DNA from: Rhodoplanes tepidamans | GTDB lineage: Bacteria; Pseudomonadota; Alphaproteobacteria; Rhizobiales; Xanthobacteraceae | DNA length: 64,000 bases | NCBI RefSeq assembly: GCF_030813915.1 | Contig: NZ_JAUSUJ010000010.1 | Coordinates: 62,001-126,000 of the forward strand | Reading direction: 5' to 3' | Part shown: positions 42,142-52,692 of the stretch, in pieces | Position numbering within the stretch: position 1 is the first letter of the stretch | Layout of the letters: every line of letters begins with the position of its first letter | The notes under the pieces: generated by a model | Database searches by the model: none | What the model was told of the DNA's origin: nothing | The model's input: only the letters and a program-made list of their open reading frames with translations | Made by a program: the position numbers and the translations under genes

Positions 42142-43795
42142 CGTACAATGTCTCGACCGTGATCAGGGACAGGCCGCGATCCTGCGCGAAGCGCTCGGTA
42201 TTGCGGCGGGCCTTGCCACGCACGAAGAAGGGAATCTTGTGCAGTTCCTTCTCGGCGTCGGCTGCCCAGCGAAGCGGGGGTGCGGAAACCGGCCCGCCGT
42301 CTGCGGACGGGACCGGGGAAACAGGACCGGCCGCCGCGATCGCGAGTGCGGCGGTGGCGGGCGCGGCGTTGGCGGGCACCGGCTCGGGAGCCGGTGCCGA
42401 CGCGGGCGCCTCGACGCGGGCGCCCGGGGCGGCATGCGAGCCGAGATGCGACGGCGCCGCGTCGGCGTGGAACTCGAAGTCCTCGCGGAACATCTGCAGG
42501 AGATGCTCCTCCAGCCCCATCATCAGCGGATGGACGAAGGTGTCGAACAGCACGTTCGCGCCCTCGAAGCCCATCTGCGGCGAATAGCGGGCCGGGAAGT
42601 CCTGAACGTGGACGGGGGCCGAGATGACGGCGCAGGGCACGCCGAGGCGCTTCGCCGTGTGGCGTTCCATCTGGGTGCCGAGCACCAGCTCGGGATGGGC
42701 GGCCGCGATCGTCTCCTCGACCTCGAGATAGTCGTCGGTGATCAGCGGCGCGACGCCGTACTTGGCGGCGGCCGCACGGAGCTCGCGGCCGAACTCGCGC
42801 GAGTAGGTGCCGAGCCCGACCACCTCGAAGCCGAGCTCCTCCGCCGCGACGCGGGCGGCGGCGATCGCGTGGGTGGCGTCGCCGAACACGAAGACGCGCT
42901 TGCCGGTGAGATAGGTGGAATCGACCGAGCGGGCGTACCACGGCGCCCGGCTCGTGACGCCGTCGAGCACCGGCGCCGGATCGACGCCGGCCAGCGCCGC
43001 CACCTCGCGGACGAAGTCGATCGTCGCGCCGGTGCCGATCGGCACGACCTTGGTGGACTTCTGCCCGAAGCTGCGCTCGAGCCACTGCGCCGCCTGGTAG
43101 GCGATCTCGGGATAGAGGACGACGTTGAAGTCGGCCTCGCCGAGGCGGGCGAGGTCGGCCGGGCTCGCGCCGAGGGGCGCGACGACGTTCACGGCGATGC
43201 CGAGCCGGTGGAGCAGACCGGTGATCTCGTGAACGTCGTCGCGATGCCGGAAGCCGAGCGAGGTCGGCCCGAGGACGTTGCAGCGCGGAGCCGATGTACT
43301 GGCGTGCTCGCCGGGCTCGCGTGCCGTCCGCTTGGAGCCGGGCGGCGGCACGGAGGGTCCTGCGAGGGTGCGGACGAGACGGTAGAAGGTCTCGGCCGCG
43401 CCCCAGTTCTCCTTGCGCTGGTACGCGGGCAGTTCGAGCGGCACCACCGGGACCGGCAGGCCGAGCGCCTGGGCGAGCCCGCCCGGGTCGTCCTGGATCA
43501 GCTCGGCCGTGCAGGAGGCACCGACCATCAGGGCCTGCGGCCGGAACCGCTCGTACGCCTCCTTGACGGAGGTCTTGAACAGCTCGGCGGTGTCGCCGCC
43601 GAGATCGCGGGCCTGGAAGGTCGTGTAGGTGACGGGCGGACGCTTCCGGGCGCGTTCGATCATGGTGAACAGCAGGTCGGCATAGGTGTCGCCCTGCGGC
43701 GCGTGCAGCACGTAGTGGACGCCCTCCATGGCGGCGGCGATGCGCATCGCGCCGACATGCGGAGGAGCCTCGTATGTCCACACCGTGAGCTGCAT
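42116..43795 (-). CDS. bchB: Dark-operative protochlorophyllide reductase subunit BchB
   Basis: A 559-residue catalytic subunit of the light-independent protochlorophyllide reductase. The fourth cluster ligand, Asp36, is visible ([11 protein letters not shown]). The start is ATG at 43795 ([12 protein letters not shown]), three bases after the bchN stop. The protein is longer than most BchB: a Pro/Ala-rich linker of about 60 residues (around 415-485) precedes the C-terminal domain [15 protein letters not shown], and a short insert follows LVRTLAG. Confidence 0.95.
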
Positions 43796-43798
43796 CAC

Positions 43799-45622
<1,824 letters not shown>

Positions 45623-45639
45623 TCAGGATCCGAGTTGCC

Positions 45640-45657
45640 TGACAATCGGTAATGACA
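45640..45657. promoter_or_regulatory. PpsR/CrtJ-like palindrome, proximal to bchF
   Basis: TGAC-aatcggtaat-GACA differs by one base from the PpsR/CrtJ consensus TGTC-N10-GACA. It begins 22 bases upstream of the bchF ATG and covers a -10-like hexamer of the leftward promoter. Confidence 0.55.
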
Positions 45658-45668
45658 CGGACTGTCAA
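45640..45668 (-). promoter_or_regulatory. Putative bchF promoter
   Basis: On the minus strand a consensus -35, TTGACA, occupies 45668-45663. A 17-base spacer then gives a weak -10, TTGTCA (45645-45640). Each hexamer falls inside one of the two PpsR-like palindromes, an arrangement expected for direct repression. Confidence 0.4.
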
Positions 45669-45680
45669 CCGCCCTTGACG
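45663..45680. promoter_or_regulatory. PpsR/CrtJ-like palindrome, distal to bchF
   Basis: TGTC-aaccgccctt-GACG has a single mismatch from TGTC-N10-GACA. It is separated from the proximal site by 5 bases (starts 23 apart), compatible with cooperative binding by a PpsR tetramer, and contains the TTGACA -35 of the leftward promoter. Confidence 0.55.
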
Positions 45681-45846
45681 GACGGGACGCCGGATGGTGC
45701 GATGAATCTCCCGCAGCGCCGCGGCCTGCCGCATCTTGCGTTGCGCAACATGCAGACGAGACCACCCCCTCTGAGTCGCCTTTTTGCATCGCGCCGCTCC
45801 TTGCGCGTGCCATCGAGAAAGGCAGCCTAGGATGCTTCCCAGGTGG

Positions 45847-45864
45847 TGTCAACAATTCTGTACG
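45847..45864. promoter_or_regulatory. PpsR/CrtJ-like half-matching palindrome upstream of aerR
   Basis: TGTC-aacaattctg-TACG keeps the TGT-N12-AC spacing but has two mismatches from TGTC-N10-GACA. It lies 10 bases upstream of the -35 of the aerR promoter. It is weaker than the two bchF sites. Confidence 0.35.
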
Positions 45865-45874
45865 TAAACTAAAC

Positions 45875-45903
45875 TTGACTGTTCATCCCCGCGGGCTTTA
45901 ACT
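45875..45903 (+). promoter_or_regulatory. Putative sigma-70-like promoter of the aerR-ppsR1-bchG operon
   Basis: TTGACT (45875-45880), a 17-base spacer and TTTAAC (45898-45903) precede the aerR ATG at 45921, giving a very short leader that includes the GAGAGG ribosome site. The surrounding 45840-45905 stretch is relatively AT-rich. Confidence 0.5.
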
Positions 45904-45920
45904 TGTTGAGAGGCGTAGCT

Positions 45921-46838
45921 ATGGCCGAAGCGAGACCCCAGGTGGCGGCGAGGGATTGGTGGGTCAGGACGAGCGGCTATCCGGGCGACGGCCGTGCCGC
46001 CGAGCGCCTCGCCGCACCCGACCTGCAGCGCACCGGTGACTCGCCCTGGTCCGTCGCGGGCGCGTCTCCGGGAGCATCTCCGGTGAACCGGGCGGTCGAA
46101 TTCCATATCGTTCCGAAGCTGGTGCTGGCGCATCCGAGCCTCTGCGAGGATCTGCCGGGCGCCGGACAGCCGCTGGACTCCGACGAGGTGGCCGAGCTGA
46201 CCGACCGCGTGCTCGCCGGCGACGACGCCGGCGCGCTCGCCTTCGTCGAGGCGGTGCTGGCGCGCGGCATGCCGGTCGAGCGCATCTATCTCGACGTGCT
46301 GGCGCCGACGGCGCGCCATCTCGGCGAGCTGTGGAATCGCGACACCTGCGACTTCACCCAGGTGACGCTCGGCCTGTGGCGCCTGCACCGGGTGCTGCGC
46401 GAGTTCAGCGCCGCGTTCCACAGCGAGGTCGAGCACCAGCAGGAAGGCCTGCCGGTGCTCCTCGTGCCGGCGCCGGGCGAGCAGCACACCTTCGGCATCG
46501 CGATGGCGGCCGAGTTCTTCCGCCGCGCCGGCTGGCTCGTCTGGGACGCGCCGGTTCCGGCGCGGACCGAGCTCGCCGCCATGGTCCGCAACGAGTGGTT
46601 CGCCGTGGTGGGCTTCTCGTTGAGCTGCGAATCCCGGCTGGAGGCGCTCGCCTCGGCCATCCAGATGGTTCGCCGCGAATCCTGCAATCGCTCGGTCGGC
46701 GTGCTGGTCGGCGGGCGCGTCTTCGTCGAACGCCCCGACTACGCGTCGCGGGTCGGCGCCGACGCGGTCGCCATCGACGCCCGCCAGGCACCCATTCAGG
46801 CCCAGAATCTCGTCGCCGCGCTCGCCCACCGTCCGTGA
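45921..46838 (+). CDS. aerR: Cobalamin-binding antirepressor AerR/PpaA
   Basis: A 305-residue regulator of the AerR/PpaA (SCHIC) family, which binds B12 and modulates PpsR/CrtJ. The N-terminal 55 residues are variable, a helical B12-binding-associated region spans about 85-175, and a Rossmann-like B12-binding domain follows with the E187-x-H189-x2-G192 motif (PGEQHTFG) where classical proteins have DxHxxG. The ATG at 45921 has GAGAGG upstream. It is first in an operon with ppsR1 and divergent from bchF. Aerobic B12 synthesis genes are encoded elsewhere in the window. Confidence 0.9.
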   Translation: MAEARPQVAARDWWVRTSGYPGDGRAAERLAAPDLQRTGDSPWSVAGASPGASPVNRAVEFHIVPKLVLAHPSLCEDLPGAGQPLDSDEVAELTDRVLAGDDAGALAFVEAVLARGMPVERIYLDVLAPTARHLGELWNRDTCDFTQVTLGLWRLHRVLREFSAAFHSEVEHQQEGLPVLLVPAPGEQHTFGIAMAAEFFRRAGWLVWDAPVPARTELAAMVRNEWFAVVGFSLSCESRLEALASAIQMVRRESCNRSVGVLVGGRVFVERPDYASRVGADAVAIDARQAPIQAQNLVAALAHRP

Positions 46839-46909
46839 TCGACGCGTCACGCGGCGACCAGGGACGGCGGGCCGACCGGTAACGGCTCGAAAAAGGACTT
46901 GGTCGCAAC

Positions 46910-48331
46910 GTGAACGGCTTCAGAGCGCCGATAGAGTCGCTGGGCGAACTGGACGTGAGGGCGGCTGCGACCCTGGTCGCGGCGGCCGCGGACGTTGCGC
47001 TCGTCGTCGGCGACAACGGTGTGATCCGCGACATGGCCTGCCAGAGCCCGGAGCTGCAGTCGGCCCTCGAGGGCCACGGCCCGCTGCTCGGCCAGCCCTT
47101 CGCCGACACCGTGACGAGCGAGAGCCGCCCCAAGGTCGAGGCCCTGCTGCGCGAGGCCGGGATCGAGGCGACTCCGCGCCGGCAGGTCAACCATCCCTCC
47201 CCGCGCGGGATGGACGTCCCGATTCTCTATTCGGCCATCCGCCTGCCCTCCGGCCCCCTGGTCGCGGTCGGCCGCGACCTGCGGGCCGTCGCCGAGCTGC
47301 AGCAGCGCCTCGTCGAGGCACAGCAGTCGATGGAGCGCGACTACACGCGCCTGCGCCACGCCGAGACCCGCTACCGGCTCCTGTTCCAGATGTCGCCCGA
47401 GCCGGTGCTGATCGTCGACACCGGCACGCAGCGCGTCGTCGAGGCCAATCCGTCGGCCGCCCAGACCTTCGGCGACGTCGGCCGCCGCATCATCGGCCGG
47501 CCGCTGCTGGAGGCGTTCGAGCCCGACACCGTGCCGGCCGTGCAGGCGCTGCTCGCCGGGGTGCGCTCGGCCGGCCGCTCGGACTCGACCCGCGCCCGTC
47601 TGGTCGATTCCGGACGCGTCGTGTTCGTCTCCGCCTCGCTGTTCCGCCAGGAGAACGCCTCGCTGTTCCTGGTCCGCCTGTCGCTGCCCGAGCGCGACGG
47701 CGGCAGCAGCGGCACCGAGAGCCGCACCAAGCTGCTGCGCTTCTTCGAGCACGCGCCGGACGGCATCGTCGTCACCGATCGCGACGGCCGGGTGATCGCC
47801 GCCAATCCGGCCTTCCTGGATCTCGCCCAGCTCGCCAGCGAGGAGCAGGCGCGCGGCGAATCGCTGGAGCGCTGGCTCGGCCGGTCCGGCGTCGACCTCA
47901 ACGTGCTGGTCGCCAATCTGCGCCAGATCGGCTCGGTGCGGCTGTTCGCGACGACGCTGCGCGGCGAGCTCGGCGCCCAGGCCGACGTCGAGATCTCCGC
48001 CGCCGCGGTCGCCAACGGGGCCGAGCCCTTCTACGGCTTCACGGTCCGCAATGTCGGCCGCCGCCTGCCGACCGACGCACGCGCCGGCCGCGAGATGCCG
48101 CGCTCGGTCGACCAGCTCACCGAGCTGGTCGGGCGGGTGTCGCTCAAGGAGCTGGTGCGCGAGGCGACCGACGTGGTCGAGCGCCTGTGCATCGAGGCCG
48201 CCCTCGAGCTCACCGGCAACAACCGCGCCTCGGCGGCCGAGATGCTCGGGCTGTCGCGCCAGAGCCTCTACGTGAAGCTGCGCCGCTACGGGCTCGCCGA
48301 TGCCGGCGAGCCGGCCGAGAGCGAAGAATGA
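46910..48331 (+). CDS. ppsR1: Photosynthesis-gene repressor PpsR/CrtJ, paralogue 1
   Basis: A 473-residue PpsR protein with an N-terminal domain, two PAS domains (about 145-255 and 270-380) and a Fis-type helix-turn-helix (about 425-465, NNRASAAEMLGLSRQSLYVKLRRYG). The redox-relevant HTH cysteine is present as Cys427 (VVERLCIEAAL); the only other cysteine is Cys44. It starts at GTG 46910. Located in the aerR-bchG operon, it is expected to bind TGT-N12-ACA sites such as those before bchF. Its partner paralogue is at 53007. Confidence 0.92.
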   Translation: MNGFRAPIESLGELDVRAAATLVAAAADVALVVGDNGVIRDMACQSPELQSALEGHGPLLGQPFADTVTSESRPKVEALLREAGIEATPRRQVNHPSPRGMDVPILYSAIRLPSGPLVAVGRDLRAVAELQQRLVEAQQSMERDYTRLRHAETRYRLLFQMSPEPVLIVDTGTQRVVEANPSAAQTFGDVGRRIIGRPLLEAFEPDTVPAVQALLAGVRSAGRSDSTRARLVDSGRVVFVSASLFRQENASLFLVRLSLPERDGGSSGTESRTKLLRFFEHAPDGIVVTDRDGRVIAANPAFLDLAQLASEEQARGESLERWLGRSGVDLNVLVANLRQIGSVRLFATTLRGELGAQADVEISAAAVANGAEPFYGFTVRNVGRRLPTDARAGREMPRSVDQLTELVGRVSLKELVREATDVVERLCIEAALELTGNNRASAAEMLGLSRQSLYVKLRRYGLADAGEPAESEE

Positions 48332-48398
48332 GCGCCGGTGCCGGCCGTCACCGGGGACCGGGCGGCGCAGGAACGCGCGACGCGAGGACGAGTGACGC

Positions 48399-49298
48399 AT
48401 GAGTGTGACGACGACCATGCAGATGCCGGCGCCGTCCGCCGTGCTCGAGCTGCTGAAGCCGATCACTTGGTTTCCGCCGATGTGGGCGTTCGCCTGCGGC
48501 GTGGTGTCGTCCGGCCTGCCGCTCGGTCCGCGCTGGCCCGTGGTGGTCGCCGGCATCGTGCTGTGCGGGCCGCTGCTGGTCGCCACCAGCCAGGTCGTCA
48601 ACGACTGGTTCGACCGCCATGTCGACGCCATCAACGAGCCGCACCGCCCGATCCCGTCCGGCCGCATCCCGGGCCGCTGGGGCCTCTGGCTCGCCATCCT
48701 GTGGACCGCGATGTCGCTCGCGCTGGCGAGCCAGCTCGGCGGCTGGGTGTTCGGCGCCGCCGCGGTCGGCCTGGTGCTCGCCTGGCTGTACAGCGCGCCG
48801 CCGGTCCGCCTGAAGCAGAACGGCTGGTGGGGCAACGCCGCCTGCGCCATCACCTACGAGGGCTTCGCCTGGTTCACCGGCGCCGCCGTGATGATCGGCG
48901 GCCTGCCGGACTGGCGCATCGTGACGCTGGCCTTCCTCTACAGCGCCGGCGCGCACGGCATCATGACGCTCAACGACTTCAAGTCGATCGAGGGCGACAT
49001 CCGCACCGGCGTGCGCTCGCTGCCCGTGCAGTTCGGCGTCGACGCCGCGGCGCGGCTCGCCTGCGTCGTGATGGCGCTGCCGCAGCTCGCCGTGATCGTG
49101 CTGCTCGCCAGCTGGGACCGCCCCGTGCACGCCGCAATCGTCACCTTGCTGCTGGTCGCACAGGGGGCGCTCGCGATGCGCTTCCTGGCCGCCCCGATCG
49201 CCAAGGCGACCTGGTTCAGCGGCCTCGGCGTCACGCTCTACGTCCTCGGCATGATGACGAGCGCAGTGGCGCTCGCGGCGTTCGGAGCCCCGGCATGA
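48399..49298 (+). CDS. bchG: Bacteriochlorophyll synthase (bacteriochlorophyllide esterase)
   Basis: A 299-residue UbiA-family prenyltransferase that attaches the geranylgeranyl or phytyl chain to bacteriochlorophyllide a. The first Asp-rich motif is DRHVDAINEPHRPIPSG (72-88) and the second is in LNDFKSIEGDIRTGVRSLP. About eight to nine membrane helices are predicted. The start is ATG at 48399; its stop overlaps the next gene by 4 bases. Confidence 0.95.
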   Translation: MSVTTTMQMPAPSAVLELLKPITWFPPMWAFACGVVSSGLPLGPRWPVVVAGIVLCGPLLVATSQVVNDWFDRHVDAINEPHRPIPSGRIPGRWGLWLAILWTAMSLALASQLGGWVFGAAAVGLVLAWLYSAPPVRLKQNGWWGNAACAITYEGFAWFTGAAVMIGGLPDWRIVTLAFLYSAGAHGIMTLNDFKSIEGDIRTGVRSLPVQFGVDAAARLACVVMALPQLAVIVLLASWDRPVHAAIVTLLLVAQGALAMRFLAAPIAKATWFSGLGVTLYVLGMMTSAVALAAFGAPA

Positions 49299-50671
49299 CC
49301 CCCGTCCCGCCCGGCCATATCGGCCTCCTGGGCATCGTCCGCCTCGGCCTCGTCCAGACCGCGCTCGGCGCCGTCGTGGTGCTGACCACGTCGACGCTCA
49401 ACCGCGTCATGGTGGTCGAGTTCGCCCTGCCGGCGATGCTGCCGGGCGCCCTGGTCGCCATCCACTACGCCGTCCAGGTGCTGCGGCCGCGCTGGGGCTA
49501 CGGCTCCGACACCGGCGGCCGGGTGACGCCGTGGATCATCGGCGGCATGGCGACGCTGGCGCTGTCCGGGGCCGCCGCCGCGGCCGGCACGGCGATGCTC
49601 GGCACCAGCGTGATCGCCGGCGTCGCCATCGCGGCGCTCGCCTTCCTGGGGATCGGCGTCGGCGTCGGCGCCGCCGGCACCTCGCTCCTGGTGCTGCTCG
49701 CCAAGCGCGTCCATCCGGATCGCCGCGCCGTCGCCGCCACCATCGTCTGGGTGATGATGATCGTCGGCTTCATCGTCACGGCCGGCGGCGCCGGCCACCT
49801 GCTCGACCCGTTCTCGCCGGCCCGTCTGGTGACGGTGGCGACCAGCGTCTCGGCGATCGCCTTCGTGCTGTCGCTCGCGGCGGTGTGGGGAGTCGAGGGC
49901 GACACCCGCCCGGCCGCGCAGGCCGCTGCGCCGGGCCGCGGCGAGGAGGCCCGCAAGGTGCCGTTCCGCGAGGCGCTGGCCCAGGTCTGGGCGGAGCCCG
50001 AGGCACGCCGCTTCGCCATGTTCGTGCTGATCTCGATGCTGGCCTACAGCGCCCAGGACCTGATCCTCGAGCCGTTCGCCGGCACCGTGTTCGGCCTCAC
50101 CCCGGGCGACTCGACCAAGCTGTCCGGCCTGCAGCACTCCGGCGTGCTGGTCGGCATGGTGACGGTCGGCATCGCCGGCACCGGCCGCTTCGGCCGGGCG
50201 CTCGCCTCGATGCGCGGCTGGTGCATCGGCGGCTGCATCGCGTCCGCCGTGGCGCTCGCGAGCCTGGCGCTCGGCGCCTTCGCCGGACCGGGCTGGCCGC
50301 TGCACGCCTGCGTGTTCATGCTCGGCGTCACCAACGGCGCCTATGCGGTCGCCGCCATCGGGTCGATGATGGGCCTCGCCAGCAACGGCCGCGAGAACCG
50401 CGAGGGCGTGCGCATGGGCCTGTGGGGCGCCGCCCAGGCGATCTCGTTCGGGGTCGGCGGCTTCCTCGGGACGCTGGCGAGCGACGTCGCCCGCGCCCTG
50501 CTCGGTTCGCCCGTCACGGCCTACGCCACCGTCTTCACGCTCGAAGCCGCGCTGTTCCTGGTCTCGGCCGTGCTGGCCGCCCGGGTGCATCCCGGCCGCA
50601 TTCCGGAGAGCACCGTCGATACGAGTCAGGGCGAGGCGTTGTATGCGCCCGCCGAGGCAGGGAGGTCGTGA
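49295..50671 (+). CDS. PucC/Bch2-family (BCD) membrane transporter-like protein
   Basis: A 458-residue MFS-like protein with about 12 helices, of the same family as LhaA. Conserved segments are STLNRVMVVEFALPAMLPGALV, RWGYGSDTGGR and SAQDLILEPFAG. In related clusters this gene ('bchG2', 'orf428' or pucC-like) sits between bchG and bchP and is thought to help deliver pigment to light-harvesting complexes. It overlaps bchG by ATGA and precedes bchP by 2 bases. Confidence 0.9.
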   Translation: MTPVPPGHIGLLGIVRLGLVQTALGAVVVLTTSTLNRVMVVEFALPAMLPGALVAIHYAVQVLRPRWGYGSDTGGRVTPWIIGGMATLALSGAAAAAGTAMLGTSVIAGVAIAALAFLGIGVGVGAAGTSLLVLLAKRVHPDRRAVAATIVWVMMIVGFIVTAGGAGHLLDPFSPARLVTVATSVSAIAFVLSLAAVWGVEGDTRPAAQAAAPGRGEEARKVPFREALAQVWAEPEARRFAMFVLISMLAYSAQDLILEPFAGTVFGLTPGDSTKLSGLQHSGVLVGMVTVGIAGTGRFGRALASMRGWCIGGCIASAVALASLALGAFAGPGWPLHACVFMLGVTNGAYAVAAIGSMMGLASNGRENREGVRMGLWGAAQAISFGVGGFLGTLASDVARALLGSPVTAYATVFTLEAALFLVSAVLAARVHPGRIPESTVDTSQGEALYAPAEAGRS

Positions 50672-50673
50672 CC

Positions 50674-51870
50674 ATGGCTGCAGTGGAGACGTTCGACACC
50701 GTGGTGGTGGGCGGGGGCCCGGCCGGCGCGACCGCCGCGACCGATCTGGCCCGCCGCGGCCGCTCCGTCCTGCTGCTCGACAAGGCCGGCCGCATCAAGC
50801 CGTGCGGCGGCGCCATCCCGCCGGTGGCGATCCGGCAGTTCGAGATTCCCGACCACATGCTGGTCGCCAAGATCACCGGCGCCCGGATGATCGCGCCATC
50901 CGCCCGCCAGGTGGACATGCCGATCGACGGCGGCTTCGTCGGCATGGTCGACCGCGGGCCGTTCGACGAATGGCTGCGCGAGCGCGCCGAGGCAGCCGGC
51001 GCCACCCGCCGGGCCGGCACCTTCGAGAGGCTCGGCCGCGACGACTCCGGCCTGTCGCTCGTCCACTACCGGCCGCGCGACGCCGCGGCCGGCACCTCGG
51101 TCAGCGTGCGGGCCCGCACCGTGATCGGTGCCGACGGCGCCATCTCGCAGGTCGGCCGCCAGGCCGTGCCGGGCGCCGACCAGGTGCCGCACGTGTTCGC
51201 CTATCACGAGATCGTCGAGTCGCCCGCCAGCGGCGTCGCCGACTTCGATCCGGCGCGCTGCGACGTCTACTACCAGGGCCCGCTGTCGCCCGACTTCTAC
51301 GCCTGGATCTTCCCGCACGGGGCGACCACCAGCATCGGCACCGGCTCGATGAGGAAGGGCTTCGCGCTGCGCGAGGCGGTGGCGCAGCTGCGCCGGACGA
51401 CCGGGCTCGACGCCTGCGCGACGATCCGGCACGAGGGCGCGCCGATCCCGCTGCATCCGCTCAAGCGCTGGGACAACGGCCGCGACGTGCTGCTCGCCGG
51501 CGACGCCGCCGGCGTGGTGGCGCCCGCCTCGGGCGAGGGCATCTTCTACGCGCTCACCGGCGGCCGGCTCGCCGCCGAGGCGGTCGACGAGGCGCTGGCG
51601 ACCGGGGACGCGCGCGCCCTCGCCCTCGCCCGCAAGCGGTTCATGAAAGCCCACGGCCGGGTGTTCTTCATCCTTGGACTGCTGCAGCGCTTCTGGTATC
51701 GCAGCGACTGGACGCGCGAGCGTTTCGTCGGGATGTGCCGCGATCCGGATGTGCAGCGGCTCACCTGGCAGGCCTACATGAACAAGGAGCTGGTCCGGGC
51801 CAAGCCCGCGGCTCACGTGCGGATCTTCTTCAAGGACATTGCTTCGCTGTGCGGTCTCGCTCACCCTTGA
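50674..51870 (+). CDS. bchP: Geranylgeranyl reductase
   Basis: A 398-residue FAD-dependent reductase that saturates the geranylgeranyl side chain to phytyl. The Rossmann motif is VVGGGPAGATAA (about 11-22), KPCGGAIPP is the family signature, and LLAGDAAGVVAPASGEGI binds FAD ribityl. The start is ATG at 50674 with GGGAGG inside the previous gene's end. Confidence 0.95.
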   Translation: MAAVETFDTVVVGGGPAGATAATDLARRGRSVLLLDKAGRIKPCGGAIPPVAIRQFEIPDHMLVAKITGARMIAPSARQVDMPIDGGFVGMVDRGPFDEWLRERAEAAGATRRAGTFERLGRDDSGLSLVHYRPRDAAAGTSVSVRARTVIGADGAISQVGRQAVPGADQVPHVFAYHEIVESPASGVADFDPARCDVYYQGPLSPDFYAWIFPHGATTSIGTGSMRKGFALREAVAQLRRTTGLDACATIRHEGAPIPLHPLKRWDNGRDVLLAGDAAGVVAPASGEGIFYALTGGRLAAEAVDEALATGDARALALARKRFMKAHGRVFFILGLLQRFWYRSDWTRERFVGMCRDPDVQRLTWQAYMNKELVRAKPAAHVRIFFKDIASLCGLAHP

Positions 51871-52382
51871 CGCTTCGCGTCGACCTGAAGCCGGAGCCGC
51901 ATGCGCGCGGCTTCCTCGGCCCCCTCTTGCTCGCCGCGCTGTTCACCGCGGCGGTCGCCACCATCGGCGGCGAGCTGACCCAGCTCGGCGCCTGGTACCA
52001 GGCGCTGAAGAAGCCGTGGTGGCAGCCGCCCGACTATGCCTTCCCGATCGTCTGGACGAGCGTCTTCGCGCTCTCGGTGATCGGCATGGCGTTCGCCTGG
52101 CGCGACATCGCCTGCGAGCGGCGCCGCGCCGTCGCGGTCGCGCTGTTCGTCCTGGTCGGCGGCCTGAACGTCCTGTGGAGCTTCCTGTTCTTCGCCCGCC
52201 AGCGGCCCGACTGGGCGCTGTACGAGGTCGGCGTCCTGTGGCTCGCCGTCTTCCTGCTGGTGGTCACGCCGCTGAAGGACTCGAAGCTCGCGAGCCTGTT
52301 CTTCTTCCCCTACCTGGCCTGGGTGACGATCGCCTCCTACCTGACCTGGACGGTGGTCCAGCTCAACGGGCCGTTCGGCTGA
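51849..52382 (+). CDS. tspO: TspO/MBR family tryptophan-rich sensory protein
   Basis: A small five-helix membrane protein (177 residues from GTG 51849, 171 from TTG 51867; the latter would overlap the bchP stop as TTGA). It has the family hallmarks LGAWYQALKKPWWQPPDYAFPIVWT and NVLWSFLFF. In Rhodobacter TspO binds porphyrins and dampens photosynthesis gene expression in oxygen. Its position between bchP and ppsR2 fits that role. The exact start is uncertain. Confidence 0.9.
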   Translation: MRSRSPLTLRVDLKPEPHARGFLGPLLLAALFTAAVATIGGELTQLGAWYQALKKPWWQPPDYAFPIVWTSVFALSVIGMAFAWRDIACERRRAVAVALFVLVGGLNVLWSFLFFARQRPDWALYEVGVLWLAVFLLVVTPLKDSKLASLFFFPYLAWVTIASYLTWTVVQLNGPFG

Positions 52383-52392
52383 TCGGGCGGGA

Positions 52393-52692
52393 ATGCGCGA
52401 CCTTTTCGCCAGCGGACGCGTCGTCGACCTGATCCTGGCGCTCGTCGCGCTGGAGACGATCGGCCTCGCGCTGCTGCATCGGTCGACCGGGCGCCTGCCC
52501 CGGCTCGCGGTGCTGCTGCCCAACCTCGCGGCCGGCGCCTTCCTGCTGCTCGCCGTCCGGGCCGCCCTGGTCGGGGCCGACTGGGTGTGGGTGGCGGCGA
52601 GCCTGCTCGGCGCCCTGGTCGCCCATCTGGCCGACCTCGCGACACGCGTCGCGAGGTCTTGTCCAAAGCCACAATCAATACGGGAAGATTAG
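52393..52692 (+). CDS. Small membrane protein downstream of tspO, unknown function
   Basis: A protein of about 99 residues with three hydrophobic helices (about 10-28, 36-58, 63-86), starting MRDLFASGRVVDLILALVALE. It lies 10 bases after tspO and ends the operon before a terminator at 52750-52774. I assign no family. Its operon position suggests a membrane or pigment-related role. Confidence 0.65.
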   Translation: MRDLFASGRVVDLILALVALETIGLALLHRSTGRLPRLAVLLPNLAAGAFLLLAVRAALVGADWVWVAASLLGALVAHLADLATRVARSCPKPQSIRED

